Notes under the pieces: model-generated | Told to the model about the DNA's origin: nothing | Database searches by the model: none | What the model saw: only the letters and a program-made list of their open reading frames with translations | Position numbers and translations under genes: made by a program | In this document: piece by piece, positions 36,319 to 44,951 of the stretch | Position numbering within the stretch: position 1 is the first letter of the stretch | How the letters are laid out: each line of letters opens with the position of its first letter | NCBI RefSeq assembly: GCF_001999245.1 | Contig: NZ_CP019630.1 | Span: 2,658,501-2,722,500, forward strand | Length of the DNA stretch: 64,000 nt | From: Roseibium algicola | GTDB lineage: Bacteria > Pseudomonadota > Alphaproteobacteria > Rhizobiales > Stappiaceae | Direction: 5' to 3'

Positions 36319-37080
36319 CTATTGCCAGCCGTTGGAGATAGCCTCCCGTTCTTCCCGCGCGCTGAGGGACCCACCAGAAGGCTCGCTATCACCATTAAAC
36401 TGACGCCCGCCAAAGATGCGATCTAAAAAACCGCCTGAACCGGACTTTTGTGTGGCAGAGCTAAAAGAAGTTCGTTCTGACGAACCGCCAGACGACGAAC
36501 CGCCGGATGACGATCCACCCGACGAAGAGCGGGAGGAGGAAGGAGAAGAGGAGCCTCCGCTGCGACCGGAGTTGCCTTTGCTTTCCGAGCTTCTACCGGC
36601 CGATTTGTTTCCTGCCGAACTGTTACCGGTCGAGCTTTTTCCGCTCGAACTGTTACCAGTTGAGTCGCCGCCGCCCGAACGGCTGCCACCTGTGTCGCCG
36701 CCACCGGAACTGCTGCCACCGGTGCTGTCACCGCCGGAGCTTTTGCTACCGCTGTCACCACCGGAACTCTTGCTTCCGCTGTCACCGCCGCGGTCTCCAC
36801 GTTCGCTGCGGCCTCCACGGTCACCACGATCGCTGCGACTGCCGCGATCACCATGCGAATCTGCGGCCGCGGCAATGCTGTCCTTCATGTCGAACAAGGG
36901 GCTGAAGTAGACAAGAGAGAACATCATTGCCGCAGCTGCAACACCCGGCAGTATGCGAAACATCGCAGAGAGGCGGTCTTGCAATGTAATCTGGCGGGCG
37001 CGTTTCATCTGATGCGATTCAATTCGTAATAAGGGGTTTTTGGCGGTCGACGAGAGCGGTTTTACGACCTTCGCACGCAT
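36319..37080 (-). CDS. Ser/Gly-rich repetitive membrane protein
   Basis: A 253-residue protein of unknown function. One transmembrane segment (PGVAAAAMMFSLVYFSPLF, about 45-63) is followed by a long low-complexity region with Asp/Arg/Gly repeats (SRSDRGDRGGRSERGDRGG) and then Ser/Gly/Asp repeats of about 9-10 residues (GDSGSKSSG twice, then degenerate). A short C-terminal region (SGGFLDRIFGGRQF) looks conserved rather than repetitive. The start may be 37080 (AGGTG upstream) or 37008 (MKRARQITL). It is probably exported or exposed. It is divergent from the ECF sigma gene 106 bases away. Confidence 0.62.
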   Translation of the reverse strand: MRAKVVKPLSSTAKNPLLRIESHQMKRARQITLQDRLSAMFRILPGVAAAAMMFSLVYFSPLFDMKDSIAAAADSHGDRGSRSDRGDRGGRSERGDRGGDSGSKSSGGDSGSKSSGGDSTGGSSSGGGDTGGSRSGGGDSTGNSSSGKSSTGNSSAGNKSAGRSSESKGNSGRSGGSSSPSSSRSSSGGSSSGGSSSGGSSERTSFSSATQKSGSGGFLDRIFGGRQFNGDSEPSGGSLSAREEREAISNGWQ

Positions 37081-37186
37081 AACACCTGGGCAATCTTTGT
37101 TCTTCCCGAAGATAGTCTAAAAAAAGTCGGGATCAAAAGGTCTCCTTACGTGTTGTCTCGCTGAGAGCGGTTTTGCGGAGAACTCC

Positions 37187-37726
37187 TTGCCTGAAGATAC
37201 GTTAAAGACGGAGATGATCCGTCTGCTCCCGAAGCTGAGGAGTTTTGCTTTAAGGCTGTGCCGGAATCCGGATCAGGCAGACGATCTGGTGCAGATGACA
37301 TGCGAACGTGCAATCCGATCGCTCGACCAGTTCGATCCGGCCACCCGGCTCGACAGCTGGATGTTCCGGATTTTGCAGAATCTGTACTTCAATTCGGTTC
37401 GCGACACCGCAAACCGGGCCAGGCTTTTCGACCTTGCCATGCTGGATTTCGAGGAAAGCTACGACGGCGCGAAAGCCGCCGCCGACAGCCTGGAACTTCA
37501 GAAAGTGCAGGATTTCATTGGCGAGCTGGAAGAAGACAACCGCGAGGTGCTTCTGAAGATCGCCGTTGAGGGCAGAAGCTACAAGGATGTGGCGGATGAA
37601 CTCGGCGTTCCGATTGGAACGGTAACCAGCCGGCTTGCCCGCGCAAGACTGAAACTGCGCGAGTGGCTGGACACGAACGATGCCCCGCAGGGCGTCAGGC
37701 TGCGCAGCATGCCAGGGGGTATGTGA
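37187..37726 (+). CDS. ECF-type RNA polymerase sigma factor
   Basis: A 179-residue sigma-70 family protein with region 2 (LRSFALRLCRNPDQADDLVQMTCERA, LDSWMFRILQNLYFN) and region 4 (LEEDNREVLLKIAVEGRSYKDVADELGVPIGTVTSRLARAR). Regions 1 and 3 are absent, so it is an ECF sigma factor. TTG 37187 is the likely start, six bases after GGAG (37177-37180). Its stop overlaps the start of the next gene (TGATG), which encodes a membrane protein of anti-sigma type. No ECF promoter was convincingly identified in the 106-base divergent region. Confidence 0.93.
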   Translation: MPEDTLKTEMIRLLPKLRSFALRLCRNPDQADDLVQMTCERAIRSLDQFDPATRLDSWMFRILQNLYFNSVRDTANRARLFDLAMLDFEESYDGAKAAADSLELQKVQDFIGELEEDNREVLLKIAVEGRSYKDVADELGVPIGTVTSRLARARLKLREWLDTNDAPQGVRLRSMPGGM

Positions 37727-38424
37727 TGACATTTGACGAAAAGCGCGAACAGATCCTGCTTGCAAAGGATATCGGCAAGATCCTGGACGAGGAAGGTTCG
37801 GAAGAGGAGCGTGCAACTCTGCTTCGCCGGGTCGACGCGACTGGTGGCGGACATGATCTGCTGGAGCAGATGTCCAAGGACAATACCATTCTGCAAAAAG
37901 CGGTTGCTGCGCCGGTGCCTGACGAATCAATGGCACGGTTCGAAGCACTCATCGAAAAGGAATTCGCCAAGCGCGAAGGTCCTGCGCCCCGTCATGCGCA
38001 TGCGTCCTGGACAGGCGTGCTGATCCAGATCGCCGCCGCACTTGTGATGGTTGCCGGCACATTCGGCTTTACCACCTACTGGATGCAGACGCGGATGGAC
38101 AGTGCCGTGTCTTCTCTTGCCGCACATATGGAAACTGAGCGGATGCTTTTGGCACAGACCGTCCAGGAAGCGCTGGAAACGAAAGTCAGCGGCGAGCCCG
38201 TGTTCGTTGGGCAGGAAGGCGACTGGCGCGAGATCCTGACGCCGATCAAGACCTACCGCAGCAAGAGCGGGCACTGGTGCCGCGAATACCTTCGCGAGAC
38301 CACCTTCAGCAGGCTGGACCTTTCCATTCGTGGCACGGCCTGCCGGGACGAGAACGGCACCTGGGTAACCGTGTTCGCCGAACCGGTGTCCGACAAGTTC
38401 TCGCCGCAGACCCCCGGCATCTGA
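37726..38424 (+). CDS. Membrane anti-sigma-like protein with surface-antigen-like periplasmic domain
   Basis: A 232-residue protein: acidic cytosolic N-terminal region (1-100), one transmembrane helix (about 105-122, VLIQIAAALVMVAGTFGF), a coiled stretch, then a C-terminal domain (about 172-220) with IKTYRSKSGHWCREY and IRGTACR. The two cysteines (C185, C206) and spacing match the lipoprotein at 35887. Gene position, overlapping start with the ECF sigma stop and topology suggest it is the cognate anti-sigma factor; a zinc-binding anti-sigma motif is not obvious, so this is inference. Confidence 0.7.
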   Translation: MTFDEKREQILLAKDIGKILDEEGSEEERATLLRRVDATGGGHDLLEQMSKDNTILQKAVAAPVPDESMARFEALIEKEFAKREGPAPRHAHASWTGVLIQIAAALVMVAGTFGFTTYWMQTRMDSAVSSLAAHMETERMLLAQTVQEALETKVSGEPVFVGQEGDWREILTPIKTYRSKSGHWCREYLRETTFSRLDLSIRGTACRDENGTWVTVFAEPVSDKFSPQTPGI

Positions 38425-38748
38425 CCGGAGACCGGGCCCAGGAAAACAGAGAAGTCGCCGCGTGTTGCCGTAACAGGTGCGCGCGGTTTCCTTTTTGCGG
38501 TGAGCCCCGGTTTTCCACGCATTGTTGCGTTGCCGAACTATCATCATTGCGACGCATGTTTTTCCAAGCCCGGCAAATTGCCGCCTTAGACCTTTTACCG
38601 CAATTGACAGGTGCCGTGTCGGTCAGTACCGTCCCCCGCCATGCGCCACGATTGGCTCAATTCTGCCGTTTGTAACCTAGCGTCATGAGGGCAGAGAGCC
38701 GGAGAATGCGGTGCGGTGAAAGCCGGCCCAGCAAGAGGTTGAGACCAA
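38425..38748 (+). other. Intergenic region upstream of etfB
   Basis: No gene seen. It holds a candidate promoter at 38604-38632 (separate entry) and the etfB leader. There is no clear terminator for the sigma/anti-sigma pair; the CCGCG...CGCGG region near 38459-38488 is too imperfect to call. Confidence 0.5.
38604..38632 (+). promoter_or_regulatory. Candidate sigma-70 promoter for etfBA
   Basis: TTGACA (38604-38609) is a perfect -35, with TACCGT (38627-38632) 17 bases downstream as a partial -10. It lies about 115 bases before the etfB start. The -10 match is poor, so confidence is low. Confidence 0.3.
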
Positions 38749-39498
38749 ATGAAGATCCTCGTACCCGTAAAACGGGTCATCGACTACAACGTGAAGGTCC
38801 GTGTGAAGGCGGATGGTTCTGGCGTCGATCTTGCCAACGTCAAGATGTCCATGAACCCGTTTGACGAAATCTCCGTCGAAGAAGCCCTTCGGCTGAAGGA
38901 AGCGGGCAAGGCGAGTGAAGTGATCGTCGTGTCCGTCGGGCCGCAACAGGCCACCGAAACGCTGCGCACCGGCCTTGCCATGGGCGCCGACCGCGGCATT
39001 CTGGTGAAAACCGACGACACCACCGAGCCGCTGGCAGTCGCGAAGATCCTGAAAGCGATCGTCGAAGCCGAAGAGCCGGGTCTCGTGATCCTCGGCAAGC
39101 AGGCGATTGACGACGACTGCAACCAGACCGGTCAGATGCTGGCAGCCCTCCTCGGTTGGAGCCAGGGCACATTTGCCTCCAAGGTTGATCTGGGCGACGG
39201 CACTGTCGATGTCACCCGTGAAGTGGATGGCGGCCTGCAGACCGTGAAGCTGAAGCTGCCGGCCATCGTGACCACGGACCTGCGCCTCAATGAGCCGCGC
39301 TATGCGTCCCTGCCGAACATCATGAAAGCGAAGAAGAAGCCGATCGACGAAAAGTCTCCGGCCGATTTTGGTGTCGACACCACGCCGCGCCTCACCGTTG
39401 TCACCACCACCGAGCCGGCGTCGCGCCAGGCCGGTATCAAGGTCGGTTCCGTTTCCGAGCTGGTCGACAAACTCAAGAACGAAGCCGGCGTCCTTTAA
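38749..39498 (+). CDS. etfB: Electron transfer flavoprotein beta subunit
   Basis: A 249-residue EtfB with the AMP-binding family signature: [60 protein letters not shown] and [30 protein letters not shown], which includes the recognition loop for acyl-CoA dehydrogenases. With EtfA it passes electrons from beta-oxidation and other dehydrogenases to ETF-ubiquinone oxidoreductase. etfA follows after 23 bases with a GGAGG ribosome-binding site. Confidence 0.98.
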   Translation: MKILVPVKRVIDYNVKVRVKADGSGVDLANVKMSMNPFDEISVEEALRLKEAGKASEVIVVSVGPQQATETLRTGLAMGADRGILVKTDDTTEPLAVAKILKAIVEAEEPGLVILGKQAIDDDCNQTGQMLAALLGWSQGTFASKVDLGDGTVDVTREVDGGLQTVKLKLPAIVTTDLRLNEPRYASLPNIMKAKKKPIDEKSPADFGVDTTPRLTVVTTTEPASRQAGIKVGSVSELVDKLKNEAGVL

Positions 39499-39521
39499 GA
39501 CCCGTCGCAGGAGGATAAAAC

Positions 39522-40454
39522 ATGACAACACTTCTTGTGGCCGAATACGCCGGTGGCGAACTGAGCGATGCCACGGCAAAGGCCCTGACGGCTGCCGTCG
39601 CTCTTGGTGCCGACGTTCACGTCCTGGTCGCCGGCAAGGGCGTTCAGGGCGTTGCGGATGCCGCGTCCAAGCTTTCCGGCGTCGCCAAGGTTCTGCTTGC
39701 TGAAAGCGATGCGCTGGAGCACCAGCTGGCCGAGCCGACCGCCGATCTGATCGTCGGCCTTGCAGGCGATTATGACGCGATCGTTGCCCCGGCAACCGCC
39801 AACGGCAAGAACACCCTGCCGCGCGTCGCAGCCCTTCTGGACGTGATGCAGATCTCAGACGTGACGGCTGTTGTCGACGCGGATACTTTCGAGCGTCCGA
39901 TCTACGCGGGCAACGCGATCCAGACCGTGAAATCCGGCGATCCCAAGAAGGTGATCACCGTGCGGACCTCCACGTTCGCGGCAGCGGAAGCAGGCGGTTC
40001 TGCCGCTGTTGAAACCGTTGCGGGAACGGACGGTTCGGGTCTTTCGGAATTCGTCGGCGAGGAGCTTTCCAAGTCCGACCGTCCGGAACTGACGTCTGCC
40101 AAGATCATCATCTCCGGCGGCCGCGCGCTCGGTTCTTCCGAGAAGTTCCAGGAAGTCATCATGCCGGTGGCCGATGCTCTCGGCGCGGCGGTTGGCGCAT
40201 CGCGCGCCGCCGTCGATGCGGGCTACGCCCCGAACGACTGGCAGGTCGGCCAGACCGGCAAGGTGGTTGCTCCGGATCTCTACATTGCCTGCGGCATTTC
40301 CGGTGCCATCCAACACCTTGCCGGCATGAAGGATTCCAAGGTGATCGTCGCGATCAACAAGGACGAGGAAGCTCCGATCTTCCAGGTCGCGGACTATGGC
40401 CTCGTGGCGGATCTCTTCGACGTGCTGCCGGAATTGAAGGCTGCCGTCGAGTAA
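39522..40454 (+). CDS. etfA: Electron transfer flavoprotein alpha subunit
   Basis: A 310-residue EtfA. The C-terminal FAD domain is complete: [54 protein letters not shown] and [24 protein letters not shown] bound here accepts electrons from flavoprotein dehydrogenases. It follows etfB and is followed by a probable terminator and then 3-hydroxyacyl-CoA dehydrogenase, which fits a fatty-acid or butyrate oxidation context. Confidence 0.98.
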   Translation: MTTLLVAEYAGGELSDATAKALTAAVALGADVHVLVAGKGVQGVADAASKLSGVAKVLLAESDALEHQLAEPTADLIVGLAGDYDAIVAPATANGKNTLPRVAALLDVMQISDVTAVVDADTFERPIYAGNAIQTVKSGDPKKVITVRTSTFAAAEAGGSAAVETVAGTDGSGLSEFVGEELSKSDRPELTSAKIIISGGRALGSSEKFQEVIMPVADALGAAVGASRAAVDAGYAPNDWQVGQTGKVVAPDLYIACGISGAIQHLAGMKDSKVIVAINKDEEAPIFQVADYGLVADLFDVLPELKAAVE

Positions 40455-40477
40455 CACCTGCGGCAAATTGATCACGG

Positions 40478-40515
40478 ACCCCGGGGCGAATAACAGTTTT
40501 CGCTCCGGGGTTCTT
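40478..40515 (+). terminator. Probable terminator of etfBA
   Basis: ACCCCGGGGCGAA (40478-40490) pairs with TTCGCTCCGGGGT (40499-40511) with one G-T pair, followed by TCTTGCTGTT. The T tract is interrupted. Confidence 0.65.
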
Positions 40516-40592
40516 GCTGTTCGGCGCAAGACTTGCCAAAAATAGCCGCAACCCGTCCAATCGGGATGTTTTCTAAAGATCGGATTTTCAGG

Positions 40593-41474
40593 ATGGCAGT
40601 CGAAATCAAGAAAGTCGGCGTAATCGGCGCTGGTCAGATGGGCAGCGGCATTGCGCATGTGTGTGCACTTGCGGGCTTCGACGTGGGATTGAGCGATCTC
40701 TCCATGGAACGGATCGAATCCGGCCTGGCTTCGATCAACGGCAACCTGGCGCGCCAGGTGTCCAAGTCCATGATCACCGAGGAAGAGCGCAACGCTGCGC
40801 TGGATCGCATCAAGGCAGCCGAAGATCTCGATCTTCTGCGTGATGCAGACCTGGTGATTGAATCGGCCGTCGAGAACGAGCAGGTCAAACGCAAGATCTT
40901 TTCGCAGCTTTGCCCGATCCTGAAGCCCGAAGCGATCCTGGCGACCAACACTTCGTCGATCTCGATCACGCGTCTTGCCGCTTCGACCGATCGTCCGGAA
41001 CGCTTCATCGGCATCCACTTCATGAACCCGGTTCCGGTCATGGAGCTGGTCGAGCTGGTGCGCGGAATAGCCACAGAAGACGAGACTTTCGAAGCCTCGA
41101 AAGGGTTCTGCGTCCGTCTCGGCAAGCAGATTGCCGTCGCAGAGGATTTCCCGGCCTTCATGGTCAACCGTATCCTTCTGCCGATGATCAACGAAGCAAT
41201 CTACACGCTCTATGAAGGCGTCGGTTCTGTTGATTCCATCGACAAGGCCATGCGTCTCGGGGCCAACCATCCGATGGGGCCGCTGCAGCTTGCGGATTTC
41301 ATCGGCCTCGATACCTGCCTGTCGATCATGCAGGTGCTTTACGAAGGTCTGGCGGACACCAAGTATCGTCCGTGCCCGCTGCTCGTGAAATATGTTGAAG
41401 CAGGCTGGCTCGGCCGCAAGACCCAACGCGGGTTCTATGATTACCGCGGCGAACACCCGGTTCCGACCCGGTAA
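40593..41474 (+). CDS. 3-hydroxybutyryl-CoA dehydrogenase
   Basis: A 293-residue 3-hydroxyacyl-CoA dehydrogenase of the Hbd/PaaH class. The NAD-binding motif [17 protein letters not shown] is at the N-terminus; the catalytic His lies in [16 protein letters not shown], and the C-terminal domain contains [14 protein letters not shown] and [19 protein letters not shown]. It interconverts acetoacetyl-CoA and 3-hydroxybutyryl-CoA, in polyhydroxybutyrate or fatty-acid metabolism. ATG 40593 follows CAGG; the longer frame from 40533 adds 20 non-family residues. Confidence 0.96.
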   Translation: MAVEIKKVGVIGAGQMGSGIAHVCALAGFDVGLSDLSMERIESGLASINGNLARQVSKSMITEEERNAALDRIKAAEDLDLLRDADLVIESAVENEQVKRKIFSQLCPILKPEAILATNTSSISITRLAASTDRPERFIGIHFMNPVPVMELVELVRGIATEDETFEASKGFCVRLGKQIAVAEDFPAFMVNRILLPMINEAIYTLYEGVGSVDSIDKAMRLGANHPMGPLQLADFIGLDTCLSIMQVLYEGLADTKYRPCPLLVKYVEAGWLGRKTQRGFYDYRGEHPVPTR

Positions 41475-41509
41475 TCGGTTCGCCAGCCACCGCAGAAGCC
41501 CCGGTAACG

Positions 41510-43000
41510 ATGAACCTAGCCCGCTATTGCCTGACCAGCGCCACCCCGGACCCGGGCAAGACGGCGCTGGAACTGGTGGGGGCCGGTGGCGCCCTTCTGG
41601 AAACATGGAGCTATGGCTCGCTGACGCGGGTCGTTCTTTCGGTTGCCGCGGGTTTGCGCGCCACGGATCTTTCGCCCGGTGACCGTATCCTTCTCAGGAT
41701 CGGTCACTCCAGTGATTTTCCGCTGGCGTTCTTCGGGGCGATTGCGGGTGGTTTCGTGCCGATCCCGACGTCTTCCCAACTTACTGCATCCGAAGCTGAC
41801 GCGATCCTGGCCGATAGCGGGGCCCGGATGGTGCTGCACGACGGGCATACTGTGCTGCCGAACGCGGGCAGCGCGACGTTGCTGGGTCCAGAGGCCTTGG
41901 TCGAACTGAAGCAGGCAGAGCCGGGAGACTTTGCGGAGACCCACGCTGACGACCCGGCTTTTCTTGTCTATACGTCCGGTACCAGCGGCACGCCGAAGGG
42001 CGTCCTGCATGCGCAGCGCGCCGCCAGTGCGCGCCGGCCCATGTATTCCGGCTGGTATGGCATCGGCGCTTCCGACCGGCTGCTTCATGCCGGAGCATTC
42101 AACTGGACCTATACGCTGGGTGCCGGCTTGATGGACCCCTGGGCCAATGGTGCGACCAGTGTTGTTTATGACGGGCCTCGAGACCCGGACCTCTGGCCGG
42201 AACTGATGACAGACACAAGGGCGACGCTGTTTGCGGCCGTGCCCAGTCTCTTCCGGCGTATCCTGAAGTATGGCGCTGTTACGCCCGCCTCCTTTCCCGA
42301 TCTTCGCCACGGCCTGACGGCCGGAGAAGCGCTTCCGGCAAGTCTTTATCGGGAGTGGAGGGAACGCACCGGCCGCGAACTTTATGAAGCGCTCGGCATG
42401 AGCGAGATCTCCACCTATCTCTCCAGCAGCCCCAGCGTTCCGGTAAAGCCGGGTTCCCCGGGCAAACCCCAGGAATGCCGGAAGGTTTCCATTCTCAGCG
42501 AGTTGGATGACACGCCGGTGCCGGTGTCCGGAACGGAGACAGGGCTTCTGGCTGTTCACAGGGATGAACCGGGACTGATGCTGGGATACTGGAACCGTGC
42601 CGAGGAAACGGCGGCCGCATTCAGGGGCGACTGGTTCCTGACCGGCGACAGGGCGCGTACGGATGAAGACGGCTATTTCTGGTACGAAGGCCGTGCTGAC
42701 GATCTGATGAACGCTTTCGGCTACAGGGTCGCTCCGGAAGAAGTGGAGCGGGTGCTGGCAGCGGACCCGCAGGTGCAGGAAGTGGCCGTGACGGCGGTGC
42801 CTGCGCGCGAAGGTGTCAGCCTGATAACGGCCTTCGTGGTGCCGGCCCTCCCCGGACAGCTGGATGCCGACAGTCTTGCCGCTCATGCGGCAGAAAACCT
42901 GGCGGAATACAAGCGTCCCAAGGTCTACAAGGTGCTGGAACAGTTGCCACGCACACCGTCCGGCAAGGTCCGGCGCAGTGTCTTGCGGGAGGGGCACTGA
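41510..43000 (+). CDS. AMP-dependent acyl-CoA synthetase/ligase
   Basis: A 496-residue adenylate-forming ligase resembling benzoate- or medium-chain acyl-CoA ligases. The AMP-binding motif VYTSGTSGTPKGVLHAQR, YEALGMSEISTY, the hinge FLTGDRARTDEDGYFWYEGRADDLMNAFGYRV and the C-terminal lysine motif TPSGKVRRS are complete. It activates a carboxylic acid that I cannot identify. It lies 35 bases after the hydroxyacyl-CoA dehydrogenase, so the two probably work in one acyl-CoA degradation route. Confidence 0.9.
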   Translation: MNLARYCLTSATPDPGKTALELVGAGGALLETWSYGSLTRVVLSVAAGLRATDLSPGDRILLRIGHSSDFPLAFFGAIAGGFVPIPTSSQLTASEADAILADSGARMVLHDGHTVLPNAGSATLLGPEALVELKQAEPGDFAETHADDPAFLVYTSGTSGTPKGVLHAQRAASARRPMYSGWYGIGASDRLLHAGAFNWTYTLGAGLMDPWANGATSVVYDGPRDPDLWPELMTDTRATLFAAVPSLFRRILKYGAVTPASFPDLRHGLTAGEALPASLYREWRERTGRELYEALGMSEISTYLSSSPSVPVKPGSPGKPQECRKVSILSELDDTPVPVSGTETGLLAVHRDEPGLMLGYWNRAEETAAAFRGDWFLTGDRARTDEDGYFWYEGRADDLMNAFGYRVAPEEVERVLAADPQVQEVAVTAVPAREGVSLITAFVVPALPGQLDADSLAAHAAENLAEYKRPKVYKVLEQLPRTPSGKVRRSVLREGH

Positions 43001-43006
43001 CATTCG

Positions 43007-43022
43007 TTAACGCCTGATTAAG
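43007..43022 (+). promoter_or_regulatory. CtrA-type box upstream of the YjfB-like gene
   Basis: A perfect TTAA-N7-TTAA: TTAA 43007-43010, CGCCTGA, TTAA 43018-43021, only 41 bases before the start at 43062, a position suited to direct activation or repression by CtrA. Confidence 0.6.
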
Positions 43023-43061
43023 GGTAGGGGGTTAGGGTGGCCACAACCTCAGGAGTTAATG

Positions 43062-43265
43062 ATGGACAGCGTTGGCATTGCCACGACATTCGTGGCGCAG
43101 ACCCAGGCACAGACAGCCCAGACGCTTCAGACAGAGATGATGAAGATGGCCGCCCAGCAAGACGCCAATCTGGTGGCGCTGCTGCAGCAAGGGGCTGACA
43201 ATCTTCAGGCTCAACAGGCCACACCACCTCCCGGTCTCGGCGGACGGGTAGACGTCAGCGCCTGA
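43062..43265 (+). CDS. Small YjfB-like putative motility protein
   Basis: A 67-residue Ala/Gln-rich helical protein with an N-terminal MDSVGIATTFVAQTQAQTAQ segment and the C-terminal GLGGRVDVSA, which match the YjfB 'putative motility protein' family in size and pattern. The second ATG (43062) is preferred over 43059 because AGGAG (43051-43055) lies six bases before it. A CtrA-type box lies just upstream and a strong terminator follows, so this is a one-gene transcript. Two more small proteins with similar C-termini follow. Confidence 0.7.
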   Translation: MDSVGIATTFVAQTQAQTAQTLQTEMMKMAAQQDANLVALLQQGADNLQAQQATPPPGLGGRVDVSA

Positions 43266-43565
43266 TCCCGTTCCTTTGCAGTTTTGTTAACGGCCCGTGC
43301 GGATTTGCCCCGCACGGGCCGTTTTTGTTGCTCCGCCGGGTGTCTTTTTTCGGGTGAAGCCTGAAAAGCGCCTCTCGAAAGATGCTTCTGAAAGTTCCTG
43401 TCTTTCAGATACTTATCCATAATTACGTAAAGTTTTAAGAAAAATATTCTGATCAATTCAGTAATTGAGTCAGCAACTCTGAGAGTTGTTTTGGAAATTT
43501 ACCTTTGAATTCAGGTATTTCATACAAGATGAAGTTTAAAATCGTATCCAAGGATTGGAACGACC
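43266..43565 (+). other. AT-rich intergenic region between small genes
   Basis: After the terminator, 43390-43560 is clearly AT-richer than the surrounding genome (for example TTTTAAGAAAAATATTC) and probably holds the promoter of the 43566 gene. No CtrA full site, operator or RNA was recognised. Confidence 0.5.
43289..43326 (+). terminator. Rho-independent terminator of the YjfB-like gene
   Basis: CGGCCCGTGCGG (43291-43302) and CCGCACGGGCCG (43310-43321) form a perfect 12-bp stem, extended by AA/TT, followed by TTTTT. Confidence 0.95.
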
Positions 43566-43826
43566 ATGCCTGAAGCAATAGGATATGGAGCATCCCAGGC
43601 GTATCAGCCGAACCAGGCCAACACGCGTGCGGGCCAGGTTGCAGAACAAGCCGAAGCGTTCAAGACCAAACGCTCCGAAGCTGCAGCCGTGATTGCGCAA
43701 CGCCAGGCGAGTTTCAGCACGAACCGGGCAGAATTCCTGAGCCGGCAAGCTGAGCAACTGGAAAATCGCGCGGAAACGCGTCGGCTGGAAGATGGTGTCG
43801 GATTACAGGTCAACATCCTGGCCTGA
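43566..43826 (+). CDS. Small Ala/Gln/Glu-rich protein, second of the trio
   Basis: An 86-residue hydrophilic helical protein that I do not recognise. Heptad-like Ala/Gln/Glu/Arg patterning (AGQVAEQAEAFKTKRSEAAAVIAQRQ) suggests a coiled coil. The C-terminus GVGLQVNILA parallels GLGGRVDVSA and GLGNAVDISV of its neighbours. No signal peptide or membrane segment. The ribosome-binding site is AAGGA about eleven bases upstream. Confidence 0.6.
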   Translation: MPEAIGYGASQAYQPNQANTRAGQVAEQAEAFKTKRSEAAAVIAQRQASFSTNRAEFLSRQAEQLENRAETRRLEDGVGLQVNILA

Positions 43827-43962
43827 TGTGACGCATCTTCCGGATAAGCCGACCGGAAGCATAAGACGAACGAACAAAAAGCCGAGTTGCCCGATTGCAA
43901 GGATGACGGGTGACCAACGGCTGCGGACAAGCCTCATCACCACGGCGAAGGAGTAACCCATC

Positions 43963-44175
43963 ATGCCGAGTGCTATCGACAGTTCCTCTTCCTCGGCCGC
44001 CTACAGCGCTGCAAGTGTTCGCAGCGAACTTGCTGCCAATGCGGTAAGGGACCAGAACCAGCAGGAACGCCAGGTTGCCGAGCGGCTGGAGCAGGCCCAG
44101 GCAACCCAGGAGGAAGACCGGCGCGAGTCGCGCCGCATTCCAGGTCTGGGCAACGCGGTCGACATCAGCGTCTGA
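43963..44175 (+). CDS. Small Ala/Gln/Glu-rich protein, third of the trio
   Basis: A 70-residue protein: Ser/Ala-rich start (AIDSSSSSAAYSAASV), a charged helical centre (RDQNQQERQVAERLEQAQATQ) and the C-terminus GLGNAVDISV, again like the YjfB-like protein two genes upstream. AAGGAG lies upstream of ATG 43963. Function unknown; the shared C-terminal motif is the main clue that the three genes form a family or work with one partner. Confidence 0.6.
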   Translation: MPSAIDSSSSSAAYSAASVRSELAANAVRDQNQQERQVAERLEQAQATQEEDRRESRRIPGLGNAVDISV

Positions 44176-44246
44176 ACCGGCGGAGGGTCACCTCCACTGG
44201 CTTCGAAAGGGTTGATGATCTTGATATTTCTGGCGGCAGCCGGACG

Positions 44247-44909
44247 TCAGGCGTCCGGGGCCGCCATTGCGTTTTTAATAAGCGCCTTGGCCTCGCCGGA
44301 GGCCCATTCGGCGGGGCCGTACATGGTGCCGATCTCGCAGCCCTTCGGGCTAACCAGAATGGTTGTCGGCAAACCGGTTGCCCGCGCAACCTTGCGCAGG
44401 TCCTTCAGAAGATCGTTCGAGCTGTCCTGATAGAAGGCGAGATTGCCGACGCCGATCTCGTTCAAAAAGTCTTTCGGCTTTTCCGGTCCGCCCCGGTCGA
44501 GATTGACCGCAACCACCTCGAAATTGTCGTCTCCCATCTCCGCTTGCAGTTCGTCCAGCGCCGGCATTTCCTTGCGGCACGGGGCGCACCATGTTGCCCA
44601 GAGATTGAGGAGCACTGTCTTGCCGCCGAAGTCCGACAACGTCATCTGCTGGTTGTCAGGCCCCTGGAAGGTCAGGTGCTGAAGGTCCAGCGGCGCGCTT
44701 GCCGGAAGGAAGGCGGCTACTTCTCCAGTGGCAAATGGCTTGGCCGCCGCCGCAAAATCGAGCGCAGCCGAACAGCTTTGCGCACCGGCGATGTTGCCAT
44801 TCGGTCCAGCGATCACGTATAGAGCCGCTACGGCGGCCACTGCACCCGCAAGCCCGGCGGCAACAATGCCGCGTCTGTTGGTTTTCGCTGGTTCGGTTGG
44901 CTTTGTCAT
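44247..44909 (-). CDS. tlpA: TlpA-like thiol:disulfide interchange protein
   Basis: A 220-residue membrane-anchored thioredoxin. One N-terminal helix (about 14-34) anchors it with the thioredoxin domain in the periplasm; the active site is W107-CAPC (C108, C111) in [12 protein letters not shown], with the cis-Pro region [13 protein letters not shown]. TlpA/ResA-type proteins reduce cysteines in cytochrome c or copper-site (CoxB/ScoI) maturation. It is divergent from argH with 42 bases between starts. A GC-rich inverted repeat spans its stop codon (44232-44265). Confidence 0.92.
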   Translation of the reverse strand: MTKPTEPAKTNRRGIVAAGLAGAVAAVAALYVIAGPNGNIAGAQSCSAALDFAAAAKPFATGEVAAFLPASAPLDLQHLTFQGPDNQQMTLSDFGGKTVLLNLWATWCAPCRKEMPALDELQAEMGDDNFEVVAVNLDRGGPEKPKDFLNEIGVGNLAFYQDSSNDLLKDLRKVARATGLPTTILVSPKGCEIGTMYGPAEWASGEAKALIKNAMAAPDA

Positions 44910-44951
44910 TCGTTCACACCCCGCAAGGGGGCGCCTTCTAAGGGACAGGAC

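Noticed and set aside
36416..36910. Pro/Glu/Leu repeat frame on the + strand opposite the Ser/Gly-rich gene
   Set aside because: Repeat pattern is forced by the Ser/Gly/Asp repeats on the other strand; no ribosome-binding site or independent support.
39855..41606. 583-codon - strand frame across etfA and the hydroxybutyryl-CoA dehydrogenase gene
   Set aside because: Antisense to two clear genes; composition is mirror-like and no domain is visible.
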